Assembly: GCA_033762815.1 (NCBI GenBank)
Contig: JANRLF010000005.1
Span: 69,801 to 133,800 of the forward strand
Origin: JANRLF01 sp033762815
Lineage (GTDB): Bacteria > Bacteroidota > Bacteroidia > Chitinophagales > CAIOSU01
Reading direction: 5' to 3'
Length of the DNA: 64,000 nt
Shown: positions 52,463-60,071 of the stretch, in pieces
How positions within the stretch are numbered: position 1 is the stretch's first letter
Layout: the number at the start of each line of letters is the position of its first letter
Notes under the pieces: generated by a model
Told to the model about the DNA's origin: nothing
Databases searched by the model: none
What the model saw: only the letters and a program-made list of their open reading frames with translations
Translations under genes and position numbers: made by a program

Positions 52463-52960
52463 ATGCCTGAAAGCTGGGAAACCAAACGTATGCGCTGGGC
52501 CTTTAGCCTATTCCCTGCTTACAGGGGCACGGGAGCCAAAGTAACCTATATTGATGCCAGCTACCAAGAGCTAAGGATAAAAATACCGCTCAGTTGGCGT
52601 ACCCGCAATTACGTGGGCACTATTTACGGGGGCAGCATGTACGGGGCAGTTGACCCCATGTACATGTTGATGCTGATGAAGATATTGGGCAAAGATTATG
52701 TAGTGTGGGACAAGGCAGCGACCATCCGCTTCAGGCGCCCCGGCAAGCATACCCTATTTGCCACCTTTGTCATTACCGACGAGGATATTGCTGCCATTAA
52801 AGCGCAAATAGCCAGCCAAGGGGAAACCGATTACTTTTTCAGACTGGAAATAAAGGATGCCGAAGGAAAGGTAAATGCGGAAGTGGACAAGACCATATAT
52901 GCTGCCAGTAAGACCCATTACCAGCAAAAATTAGCGCAACGTAAAGCCAAGGAGTCATGA
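52463..52960 (+). CDS. DUF4442 hot-dog-fold protein
   Basis: A 165-residue protein of the DUF4442 family, related to hot-dog thioesterases. The Y-x-x-G-x-x-V-x-x-I-D opening, NYVGTIYGGSMYGAVDPMYM (the hot-dog helix; GG-x-M-x-x-x-x-D fits a thioesterase-like site), and IRFRRPGKHTLFATF strand match the family. Substrate is unknown, probably an acyl-CoA. It is 11 bases after dnaB and overlaps the next gene (ATGA). Confidence 0.85.
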   Translation: MPESWETKRMRWAFSLFPAYRGTGAKVTYIDASYQELRIKIPLSWRTRNYVGTIYGGSMYGAVDPMYMLMLMKILGKDYVVWDKAATIRFRRPGKHTLFATFVITDEDIAAIKAQIASQGETDYFFRLEIKDAEGKVNAEVDKTIYAASKTHYQQKLAQRKAKES

Positions 52961-53523
52961 AGGTGCTTTCTCTATTATTAGCCTGCTTTTGGGGCTACCA
53001 CCTTTTTGCACAGCAAGGAACGGACAGCTTAAGTACTAAGGAAAAAGCACTGCTACTTAATATCAGCTACTTTGCGCCCTATGGCATACAATATGACCAG
53101 CCCGAACGGTATGAACAGTATCTGAAAATCCCCTTTGAGGATAGCTCGGTGCAATACGATTACCACTTCAGCTATACCGAGCCAGGAAGGCCTTTGTTCT
53201 ATGTGCGCCATAGCGTGTCGCTGGAGAAAAGCCTTAAAGATGCGGCCAATGCTTTTCTATCCGATGAGATTACCATGCAGGAGCAATTTGCGGGAAAACT
53301 GGCAAGCCAACCCATTACGAACCTTTATAGCTATGGGCAGGAATCGCACTGCCTTTTACTGTTGGAAAAAGGCGTACCAACGGGCATGATTTACCGTTAT
53401 CGAAAAGACAAGCTGGTGGGCAGTATTACCCTCATAGGGCTATATTTTGACAATGCCAATGATTTCAAGGAATTCATCGTTCCCATCATCCGGCAAACGG
53501 AGCAGGCATATAAAGCCCTATAG
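52957..53523 (+). CDS. Unrecognised secreted protein
   Basis: A 188-residue exported protein whose start overlaps the DUF4442 stop (ATGA). The signal peptide ends near HLFAQ (residue ~18). The mature part has mixed helix and strand, many Tyr and Phe, and no Cys pair typical of enzymes. I do not recognise a family. Translational coupling to DUF4442 suggests a related role, perhaps in lipid or envelope matters, but nothing in the sequence shows it. Confidence 0.7.
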   Translation: MKVLSLLLACFWGYHLFAQQGTDSLSTKEKALLLNISYFAPYGIQYDQPERYEQYLKIPFEDSSVQYDYHFSYTEPGRPLFYVRHSVSLEKSLKDAANAFLSDEITMQEQFAGKLASQPITNLYSYGQESHCLLLLEKGVPTGMIYRYRKDKLVGSITLIGLYFDNANDFKEFIVPIIRQTEQAYKAL

Positions 53524-53572
53524 TGCTTCTAAAATAGGCGTAAAATGCCGTTATTTGCAGCAAAATAGCACA

Positions 53573-54598
53573 ATGAGTACAGTTAACAGGATAATGGTGT
53601 TGGACGAGTTTATCATCCAGAAGCAGAAGGAATTTCCGTATGCCACAGGCGAGCTTTCAGGCTTATTGAGAGACATTGGCTTGGCGGCTAAAATCGTTAA
53701 CCGCGAGGTAAACAAAGCCGGCCTAGTGGATATATTGGGGGCGGCAGGCACCACCAATGTGCAAGGAGAAGAGGTAAAGAAGCTAGACGTATTTGCCAAC
53801 GATACCTTTATCAATTGCCTGAAGATGAGTGGGCTATGTGCCGGCATTGCTTCTGAGGAAGATGATGATATCATCATCTTCGATCAGGATGGCAACCAAT
53901 CACACTATGTGGTGTGTATGGACCCACTGGATGGTTCATCGAACATTGACGTAAATGTTTCCATCGGTACTATTTTTTCCATCTACCGCAGAAAAACCAC
54001 CAGCGGCAACTGCAACTTGGAAGATTTCTTGCAACCCGGCTCAGCGCAAGTTGCGGCGGGCTATGTGGTGTATGGTTCATCTACCATGTTGGTTTATACT
54101 ACTGGACATGGCGTGAACGGTTTTACGCTCGACCCCGGAATTGGCGAGTTTTATTTGTCGCACCCCAATATTACCACTACCCCAAAAGGAAACACCTATA
54201 GCCTGAACCAAGGCAACTACACCAAGTTCCCTCAAGGCGTAAAGGACTATGTTGATCATTGCTTGGCCTTGGATGGTATCAATACCAAGCCTTATTCCTT
54301 GCGCTATATAGGTTCCATGGTGGCCGATTTGCACCGCAACCTGATTAAGGGCGGCATTTTCATTTACCCCCCTTCAGCTGATGCGCCCAAGGGCAAATTG
54401 CGGCTGCTTTATGAATGCAACCCAATGTCGTTTATTGTAGAACAAGCAGGTGGCAGGGCGACCGACGGCCACACCCGAATACTTGACCTGAAGCCAGAAG
54501 AATTGCACCAGCGCACCCCTATATTCATCGGCTCATCAGAAATGGTGAAACAAGCCGAACAGTATTACCAAAAGTATGCGCAACCGGTAGGGGCTTGA
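53573..54598 (+). CDS. fbp: Fructose-1,6-bisphosphatase class I
   Basis: A 341-residue gluconeogenic enzyme that removes the 1-phosphate of fructose 1,6-bisphosphate. Metal and substrate motifs are clear: SEEDDDIIIF (about residue 103), CMDPLDGSSNIDVN (about 117-130), GYVVYGSSTMLVY and LRYIGSMVADLHRNL (about 245) and the LYECNPMSFIVEQAGG segment (about 278). ATG 53573 yields the usual start; earlier in-frame codons overlap the upstream gene. It ends shortly before the remnants of a toxin gene. Confidence 0.97.
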   Translation: MSTVNRIMVLDEFIIQKQKEFPYATGELSGLLRDIGLAAKIVNREVNKAGLVDILGAAGTTNVQGEEVKKLDVFANDTFINCLKMSGLCAGIASEEDDDIIIFDQDGNQSHYVVCMDPLDGSSNIDVNVSIGTIFSIYRRKTTSGNCNLEDFLQPGSAQVAAGYVVYGSSTMLVYTTGHGVNGFTLDPGIGEFYLSHPNITTTPKGNTYSLNQGNYTKFPQGVKDYVDHCLALDGINTKPYSLRYIGSMVADLHRNLIKGGIFIYPPSADAPKGKLRLLYECNPMSFIVEQAGGRATDGHTRILDLKPEELHQRTPIFIGSSEMVKQAEQYYQKYAQPVGA

Positions 54599-54833
54599 TT
54601 GCAAATCATTGTTTTTCGATTATCGCTTTCATTTTTTCAGGATTCTGTCGAGCATCGAAGATATCCAAGATTATTACTTGGTCCTCTTTAATCAAATAGA
54701 CAATTTTATAACTCCAGATTGCTCTAAAATGAATGTTACCCTCTTCTTTTAGATAAGCCTCACGGGCGAATTTCTCTGGATTTGGTAAAATGGTTTCTAC
54801 CGCATCCGTTGCTTTGAGTCTTGATTGTTTTAT

Positions 54834-55090
54834 CTATTAATAAAGAATCCCGACATGGAGTTTTCAGTTCGGAACCCATCAAGGTGAAGGTGCCGGTAAA
54901 GCGTTTTTCGTTCGCCATGCCAAGCGGATTGCCGAACATAAAAACGCAAGGCACCGAGGCTTAGATGGGTGAACTGGACACTCCGTCGGGGAGCTTTCTT
55001 TGCCAAGCTTTCTTTTGCGGAGAAAAGAAAGCGGGGGAATGGTACAAGCAGTATTATAAGTGCTACAAACAAGATGAGGCTTGCTCAATT
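54834..55090. mobile_element. Short insertion within the toxin gene
   Basis: Non-coding sequence of about 250 bases between the two toxin halves; the exact ends are uncertain. It has a TATTAAT/ATTAATA inverted pair near its limits (54835-54841 and 55088-55094) and a perfect 10-bp hairpin (55007-55032) inside. No transposase, clear terminal repeat or target duplication was found, so it may be a MITE-like or repeat-derived element. Confidence 0.5.
55007..55032. repeat. Hairpin inside the insertion
   Basis: GCTTTCTTTT (55007-55016) and AAAAGAAAGC (55023-55032), perfect 10-bp stem, loop GCGGAG. A related GAGCTTTCTTTGCC stretch lies just upstream (54991-55004). Confidence 0.65.
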
Positions 55091-55219
55091 AATATACAGT
55101 ACTTCTATATTTAGATAATAGCTAACTTTTTCCGCAGTTAAGGGGTAATCCCGACCAATATATTTTACGATATTCTTCAAAGAATTCCTAGCCCTTAATG
55201 ACCATCTGAGCTCCATCGC

Positions 55220-55465
55220 TTACCAAGATTCGGATTCCTTTTTCAAATCCTCATGCGAAATGGATTCACCCGCTTCAATTTCTTTGATAATTTGCTGGAT
55301 ATGCTTTCTGTAATCATCCTTGTTAACGGGCTCACTTAGTACATTGCTGTTCTCAGAATGGCTTTGATGATAATTTTGAAGCATCGCTTTTACTGCTTCC
55401 AAGAAGCGCTCATCGTCAATTTCGTTTACCATCTTGATTATGGAATTTTTCAAGTACATAGCCAT
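55220..55465 (-). CDS. Antitoxin of the disrupted RelE/ParE pair
   Basis: An 81-residue protein starting MAMYLKNSIIKMVNEIDDE. The N-terminal half is helical (residues 5-30), the linker is Ser/Asn-rich, and the C-terminal ~35 residues (a basic helix, then AGESISHEDLKKE) have the form that wraps toxins in this family. It is intact and ends 3 bases before the toxin start. ATG 55465 is supported by an upstream -7 box (TATCTTTG, 55491-55484) and a palindrome. ATG 55459 is a second option. Antitoxin role is inferred from gene order and the recognised toxin. Confidence 0.75.
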   Translation of the reverse strand: MAMYLKNSIIKMVNEIDDERFLEAVKAMLQNYHQSHSENSNVLSEPVNKDDYRKHIQQIIKEIEAGESISHEDLKKESESW

Positions 55466-55472
55466 TGCTTTA

Positions 55473-55484
55473 GGGTAATTACCC
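55473..55484. promoter_or_regulatory. Palindromic operator candidate of the antitoxin gene
   Basis: GGGTAATTACCC, a perfect 12-base palindrome, lies between the -7 box TATCTTTG (55491-55484) and the ATG at 55465. This is where autoregulatory antitoxins commonly bind. Confidence 0.5.
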
Positions 55485-55533
55485 AAAGATATAAGATATG
55501 GTTCAACATGAACTGTCAAATCCGCTCTTCCCG

Positions 55534-55920
55534 TTACTTGGTATACACCCAGGCCCACCAAAGGAACAATGCCTGAAAAGGCAGGCGGATATAAGTAGCT
55601 ATTGCTGGGGTATTAGTGGTAACGCCTTCCGTAATGGCATGGTAAATATTGGCAGGAAACACCGCAATTAGCAAAAGGATGATTCCCCAAGCGGCTATAA
55701 TCCTTAGTTTGGGCACTAGCAGCAATAGCCCTAGCACTATCTCCACCACACCGCTGGCATACACCATGAACAAGTGGTAGGGAATAATGGGCGGCATCAA
55801 TTTCATGTAAAACTCTGTATTGATAAAATGATTGACACCTGCGGCTATATAGGTGATGACGAGCAATATCAAGCCCGCCCACCAAAGTTTGGAGCGGCTT
55901 ATATGGTGCTTTGTCTCCAC
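55534..55920 (-). CDS. DoxX-like membrane protein
   Basis: A 128-residue protein with four hydrophobic helices (about residues 10-30, 46-66, 73-92, 105-125). The order, with A-G-V-N-H-F near the first helix and G-V-V-E-I-V-L-G in the second, fits the DoxX/DUF417-like family of quinone-linked or redox-associated membrane proteins; function is not settled. Start GTG 55920 is used because the family begins close to the first helix; the longer frame overlaps the MATE gene further. It overlaps the end of the MATE gene by 22 bases. Confidence 0.8.
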   Translation of the reverse strand: METKHHISRSKLWWAGLILLVITYIAAGVNHFINTEFYMKLMPPIIPYHLFMVYASGVVEIVLGLLLLVPKLRIIAAWGIILLLIAVFPANIYHAITEGVTTNTPAIATYIRLPFQALFLWWAWVYTK

Positions 55921-57290
55921 GTGCCGCGTTGGAAATAAATCAAAGTCAATACCGCCAAGAACAGCCAATAGAATACTTCCGAAGTCCATACAATGGGCAC
56001 TGTACGCCATGACACACTGAATATCCAATAGATGTAGCCAATATAGCCAACGATGGAAATAATCTCTATCACCAATGAACTGATGACAGAACCGGTACTG
56101 ACAATACAGTGGAACAGGATGGACGATAAGGAATAAATCAATAATGCCACTACGCAGATATGGATAACTGGAACGGTAAGCCGTATCAGTTCCATATCAT
56201 CAGTATACAATTGAAGGATACTTTCAGGGATTATTATCAGTGGGATGGCGGTAAGCAATTGGCATACAAAACTCAATAGCAAAATTCTTTTAATGGCCTG
56301 TATCACTTTTCCCTGTTGTTTTTGTCCCATCAAGTTGCTGATAATGGTATTGGCTGAAGTGGAAAATCCCCAGGCAAAAAGCCCGAAAAACATGTAGATG
56401 TTTTTAGCGGCGGAAGATATGGCCGTTTCTTGCGGGCCCATTTTTTCTACAAAATAAAAGAAGAACGACCAGCCCGACAGGCCAATCAAAGTTTGCAATA
56501 CGATAGGCGCAGAAAGCTTGGTGATACTTGAAATCAAGCCCCAAGAGAGCCTTCTCACCTGGAACATATGGAACACCACAAAGAACTTCTTCCGTCGGAT
56601 ATGGGAAACGTTCACCTCTTTCGGTAACACCAGTTCTTTGGCATCCGTATAGTTTCCCATAAAGGAATAAACAATAAATACCAAGGCGGCCACCAGCTCG
56701 GCAATATTGGCTGCAAGTGCTGCGCCCTTTACCCCCATTAGCGGAAAACCAAACTCGCCAAATACCAAACCGTAACAAAGGAAAATGTTGATAAGCGCCA
56801 TGCTGATGATATTGAAAACCAATATCCTAACATGGTTGATGCCCATGTAAAATGACAGGAAAACGGAACCCAGCAAACTGAAGGTAATGCCCCATGAGCG
56901 CATTTCAAGAAACTCAATACCTACCCTCCTGATGGCTTCGTCTTTTACTAGCCAATGCATGGCTGGGGCAGCACCAAAATAAATAACCCCGGTAAGCACA
57001 ATGCCCAAAGACAATATCACCGCTAAACTGTTGTCGAACACCGCGCCCGCGCCCTTCAGCTTTCCCTGTCCAATGCGCCGAGCTATCATTATCTGGGTGC
57101 CCTTGGTGTAGGCAAAGCCTATCATAAACAACATGAGGTAATACAGGCTAACCAGCCCAATGGCCGCCAGCTCCGTGTTCCCCAATTTGCCCAAAATGGC
57201 AGTATCGGCTACCGATATGGACGTTTGGGCGATGCTGCCTAAGATAACAGGAGCCGCAATTTTTACAATGTCACTATAATTGCCCTGCAT
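55899..57290 (-). CDS. MATE-family efflux transporter
   Basis: A 463-residue membrane transporter with twelve predicted helices in two six-helix bundles. It opens with YSDIVKIAAPVILGSIAQTSISVADTAILGKLGN, where the A-P-V-x-x-G-S-x-x-Q pattern is typical, and the second bundle opens similarly near residue 240 (LSWGLISSITKLSAPIVLQ). MATE proteins export drugs or metabolites using Na+ or H+. Substrate is not readable. It follows the thioesterase gene by 9 bases and precedes DoxX. Confidence 0.92.
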   Translation of the reverse strand: MQGNYSDIVKIAAPVILGSIAQTSISVADTAILGKLGNTELAAIGLVSLYYLMLFMIGFAYTKGTQIMIARRIGQGKLKGAGAVFDNSLAVILSLGIVLTGVIYFGAAPAMHWLVKDEAIRRVGIEFLEMRSWGITFSLLGSVFLSFYMGINHVRILVFNIISMALINIFLCYGLVFGEFGFPLMGVKGAALAANIAELVAALVFIVYSFMGNYTDAKELVLPKEVNVSHIRRKKFFVVFHMFQVRRLSWGLISSITKLSAPIVLQTLIGLSGWSFFFYFVEKMGPQETAISSAAKNIYMFFGLFAWGFSTSANTIISNLMGQKQQGKVIQAIKRILLLSFVCQLLTAIPLIIIPESILQLYTDDMELIRLTVPVIHICVVALLIYSLSSILFHCIVSTGSVISSLVIEIISIVGYIGYIYWIFSVSWRTVPIVWTSEVFYWLFLAVLTLIYFQRGTWRQSTI

Positions 57291-57299
57291 ACCTTATGT

Positions 57300-57755
57300 T
57301 CAATCACCGTATTTATCGTTCATTTTTTTGTTTACCACTGCCATGGTGCTGCTGGCCTTTGCCACCATTTTTTCTTCTCCACCTTGAATGGCATATATTT
57401 CCGCTTCGCAAAAGTGAAAACCTTTGCCTGCTTTAATCACCCTGCCTTTAGCCAACAACTTCTCCCCTACTGCAGGACGTAAAAAGGACGTTTTTATTTC
57501 CACCGTAAAAACCTGTATTCCTTCTGCTACCAAAGTATAAGCGGCAAAACCACAGGCCATATCGCATAGTGTGCCTACTAGGCCACCATGTACAAAGCCA
57601 TTCTGCTGTTCATGCCTTTCTTCTATTGGCAACTCCCCTTCTACATATCCCGCTTGTATTTCAGTTAAGCGGAAACCTAGGCTATTACCAAAAAAATTAC
57701 GGGCCATTTTCAACTCCACGTACTCTTTATAACGTGGATTATTGGATTGCAGCAT
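57300..57755 (-). CDS. PaaI-family hot-dog thioesterase
   Basis: A 151-residue enzyme of the PaaI/YbgC hot-dog class that hydrolyses acyl-CoA. The helix motif QQNGFVHGGLVGTLCDMACGFAAY carries the typical N-G-x-x-H-G-G and D residues; strands with VEIKTSFLRPAVGEKLLAKGRV follow. ATG 57755 is used; TTG 57764 also fits in frame. It is the first of a minus-strand group with MATE and DoxX, separated from the DUF3822 gene by 80 bases. Confidence 0.9.
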   Translation of the reverse strand: MLQSNNPRYKEYVELKMARNFFGNSLGFRLTEIQAGYVEGELPIEERHEQQNGFVHGGLVGTLCDMACGFAAYTLVAEGIQVFTVEIKTSFLRPAVGEKLLAKGRVIKAGKGFHFCEAEIYAIQGGEEKMVAKASSTMAVVNKKMNDKYGD

Positions 57756-57835
57756 GCGGTTCAAATGTTCGGCTACGCTATATTAGGGATTAATTTGTAA
57801 AGTTGCCCCGCAAATAAGTATTATTGTGACCAGCA

Positions 57836-58675
57836 ATGCTTGATACCACTCAAATACAGGATACCCTTTCCATTGACGATGAGGCGATGGACAATGTTCA
57901 TTATCCCGATTGCCATTTACTGGTATTACTAGGTGACAAAACATTGAGTTATGCCATTTTTAATACTGCTACCAACCAATTCATTGCCCTGCACCGCCTG
58001 CCAGCAGCAACGGATGCCGTAAGGCTTAAAGTAATTGAAAACACGGCCGTGTTTTCGCAACGTTTTGGAGCTGTTAAGTTGGGGCTGATTGAAAAGGCTT
58101 TCACTTTTGTGCCTATAACCTTGTTTTTACCCGATTCCACAAGCGCTTACCTCAACTCCAATGAGGGTTCGGAACAGCTAATTGTGAATGACCACTTTGT
58201 ATCGGCATTGGATGTGCATAGCATTTTCTCCTATTCGGCATTAGTAATGGAGAGTGTGAAAAATTACTTTTTGAATTTGAATTGCTACCCGTTGTCGGCA
58301 GTATTGCTACAGCAGATTGTTAAGGAAAATAGAGGCCAAAGGAAGGATTTGCTTCACCTTACCATAACGGAACACTACTTGTATTTATTCGGATTCAAAA
58401 ATGGAGACTTCGTATTTGGGAACCGTTTCCATTTTGATACTGAAACGGAACTATTGTATTTTTTGTTGGCTGTGAATGAGCACTACGGTTTCAGTACTGA
58501 CAATACCGGTATAAAACTGGCTGGCGATGTAACATTGTACCAACCTGCCATCAGTCGATTCTTTAAGCATGTGGAACCAGTTGCCAAGCCACAAGCTTAT
58601 CGCTATAGTGCATTGATGGAAGCATTACCATCTGGCAGCCATTATGAACTTTTCAGCTTAAAGGGATGCGAATAA
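57836..58675 (+). CDS. DUF3822 family protein
   Basis: A 279-residue cytoplasmic protein of DUF3822, a Bacteroidota family with an actin-like (ASKHA-type) appearance. It starts with several acidic residues, then HLLVLLGDKTLSYAIFNTATNQFIAL, and the middle has HVKxLDVHSIFS-like and LHLTITEHYLYLFGFKNGD segments. Function is unknown, but the gene is followed by rsmD with a 10-base overlap. Such pairing is, in my memory, common in the phylum. Confidence 0.85.
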   Translation: MLDTTQIQDTLSIDDEAMDNVHYPDCHLLVLLGDKTLSYAIFNTATNQFIALHRLPAATDAVRLKVIENTAVFSQRFGAVKLGLIEKAFTFVPITLFLPDSTSAYLNSNEGSEQLIVNDHFVSALDVHSIFSYSALVMESVKNYFLNLNCYPLSAVLLQQIVKENRGQRKDLLHLTITEHYLYLFGFKNGDFVFGNRFHFDTETELLYFLLAVNEHYGFSTDNTGIKLAGDVTLYQPAISRFFKHVEPVAKPQAYRYSALMEALPSGSHYELFSLKGCE

Positions 58676-59196
58676 TCGGGGGGACACATAAGGGAAGGAT
58701 TTTCAATCCGCCACATTTGGAGCCTACCCGACCTACCACCGATTTCGCCAAGGAAGCACTCTTTAATATTTTACAAAACAACTGGGATTTTGACACTATC
58801 AGTTTCCTCGATTTGTTTGCTGGAACCGGTGGGCATAGCTATGAATTTGCCTCCAGGGGCTGCAAGCAAATTACTACGGTGGATAATGATTCGCAGTGCG
58901 TTTCTTTCATCAAGAAAACGGCAGAGCAATTTGGCTTTAAGCAAATACAGGTCTTAAAAATGGATGTGTTCAAATTCATAGAAGGATTTACCGAACAATA
59001 CGATATCATTTTTGCGGGTCCTCCTTATCCATTGAAGAATTTGGACACTATTCCCGACTTAATTTTTGAGCACGAAAAGCTTAAACCCGAAGGCTGGCTT
59101 ATTCTAGAGCACCATATCACTAAAGATTTCGATCACCACCCCCATTTTTTCCATAAGCGGAAGTACGGCACTACGGTGTTCAGTATGTTCAAGTAA
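58666..59196 (+). CDS. rsmD: RsmD-like 16S rRNA guanine-N2 methyltransferase
   Basis: A 176-residue SAM-dependent methyltransferase that modifies G966 of 16S rRNA. It starts MRIIGGTHKGRIFNPP, then RPTTDFAKEALFNIL and FLDLFAGTGGHSYEFASRG (SAM-binding motif I), all typical of RsmD. The catalytic motif IV, normally (D/N)PP(Y/F), reads FAGPPYPL, with Gly in place of the Asp/Asn. The codon is GGT, one base from GAT. Start overlaps DUF3822 by 10 bases. Family call is secure; activity is doubtful because of the changed residue. Confidence 0.92.
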   Translation: MRIIGGTHKGRIFNPPHLEPTRPTTDFAKEALFNILQNNWDFDTISFLDLFAGTGGHSYEFASRGCKQITTVDNDSQCVSFIKKTAEQFGFKQIQVLKMDVFKFIEGFTEQYDIIFAGPPYPLKNLDTIPDLIFEHEKLKPEGWLILEHHITKDFDHHPHFFHKRKYGTTVFSMFK

Positions 59197-59236
59197 ACAC
59201 AAGGAGAATACATTAGCACATTACGGCTATTAATTT

Positions 59237-59244
59237 TATTTTTG
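59237..59244 (+). promoter_or_regulatory. -7 box of the glycosyltransferase gene
   Basis: TATTTTTG, a full TAnnTTTG match, ends 8 bases before the ATG at 59253. Confidence 0.5.
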
Positions 59245-59252
59245 CCCGCAAT

Positions 59253-60002
59253 ATGCTCAACGGCAAAAAGATAGTAGTAGTGCTGCCTGCTTATAATGCG
59301 GCGCTCACCCTGCCCCAGACCTATGCCGAAATACCATTGGATATAGTGGACGAAGTGGTGCTGGTGGACGACCATAGCAAAGATAACACCATTGAAGTTG
59401 GCCGGCAGTTGGGCATTCGCCATATTATTAGGCACGAGCGTAATAAAGGATATGGCGGCAACCAAAAAACATGCTATGCCAAAGCATTGGAACTGGGCGC
59501 CGATATCGTAATCATGCTGCACCCCGATTACCAGTACACGCCCTTACTTATTCCTTCCATTTCGCATATTATGGCTTCGGGTTTGTACCCCGTAGTATTG
59601 GCATCGCGCATATTGGGCAATGGGGCATTAAAGGGCGGCATGCCTATTTATAAGTACATTGCCAATAGGCTGCTTACTTTTTTCCAAAACGTCATGACAG
59701 GGCAGAAGCTCTCCGAGTACCATACCGGTTATCGGGCTTTTACCAAAGAGGTGCTTACTAGCCTTAATCTGGAAGGCAATTCCGATGATTTTATCTTTGA
59801 TAACCAGATGCTCTCGCAGATTATCTACGCTGGCTTTCCAATAGCTGAAATTACTTGCCCAACTAAATATTTTAAAGAAGCCAGTTCCATCAACTTTAAA
59901 CGCAGCACCATCTATGGGCTGGGTGTGCTGAAAGTAAGCACTATGCATTTCTTACAACGCATAGGTATAGCAAAGTTTGATCTTTACCTCAAAAAGGCCT
60001 AA
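59253..60002 (+). CDS. GT2-family glycosyltransferase
   Basis: A 249-residue family 2 glycosyltransferase. The nucleotide-sugar domain starts KIVVVLPAYNAALTLPQTY, then EVVLVDDHSKDNT and RHERNKGYGGNQKTCY; MLHPDYQY stands at the D-x-D region. It resembles dolichol-phosphate mannosyltransferase-type enzymes and lacks the membrane helices of larger relatives. It probably transfers a sugar to a lipid or glycan precursor; donor and acceptor are unknown. A -7 box close to the start suggests its own promoter. Confidence 0.9.
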   Translation: MLNGKKIVVVLPAYNAALTLPQTYAEIPLDIVDEVVLVDDHSKDNTIEVGRQLGIRHIIRHERNKGYGGNQKTCYAKALELGADIVIMLHPDYQYTPLLIPSISHIMASGLYPVVLASRILGNGALKGGMPIYKYIANRLLTFFQNVMTGQKLSEYHTGYRAFTKEVLTSLNLEGNSDDFIFDNQMLSQIIYAGFPIAEITCPTKYFKEASSINFKRSTIYGLGVLKVSTMHFLQRIGIAKFDLYLKKA

Positions 60003-60057
60003 TCAGTAGCTAAGCAAATTTGCTTTATAGTTAATTAGCAGTTAGCTTACACATAAC

Positions 60058-60065
60058 TATATTTG
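60058..60065 (+). promoter_or_regulatory. -7 box of the 449-residue unknown gene
   Basis: TATATTTG, a full TAnnTTTG match, ends 6 bases before the ATG at 60072; the TTG within it is in frame but is unlikely to be the start. Confidence 0.5.
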
Positions 60066-60071
60066 CTAATC

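Larger units (their letters stand above)
54606..55216 (-). pseudogene. RelE/ParE-family toxin gene split by an insertion
   Basis: Two halves of one toxin lie on the minus strand. The 5' half (55216-55085) starts ATG 3 bases after the antitoxin stop and encodes MELRWSLRARNSLKNIVKYI then GRDYPLTAEKVSYYLN, the ParE-type first helices; then the frame meets a stop. The 3' half (54833-54606) encodes SRLKATDAVETILPNP then EKFAREAY, FRAIWSYKIVYLI and VIILDIFDARQNPEKM, the ParE beta-sheet with the family's last strands, and a normal stop. About 250 bases without coding potential separate them. Together they give a length near the usual 95-105 residues. The toxin is therefore very likely inactive. Confidence 0.8.

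Noticed and set aside
54830..55072. Open frame of 80 codons inside the toxin insertion
   Set aside because: It covers the hairpin and has no clear domain or promoter; it may reflect a repeated element, but I could not support it as a gene.
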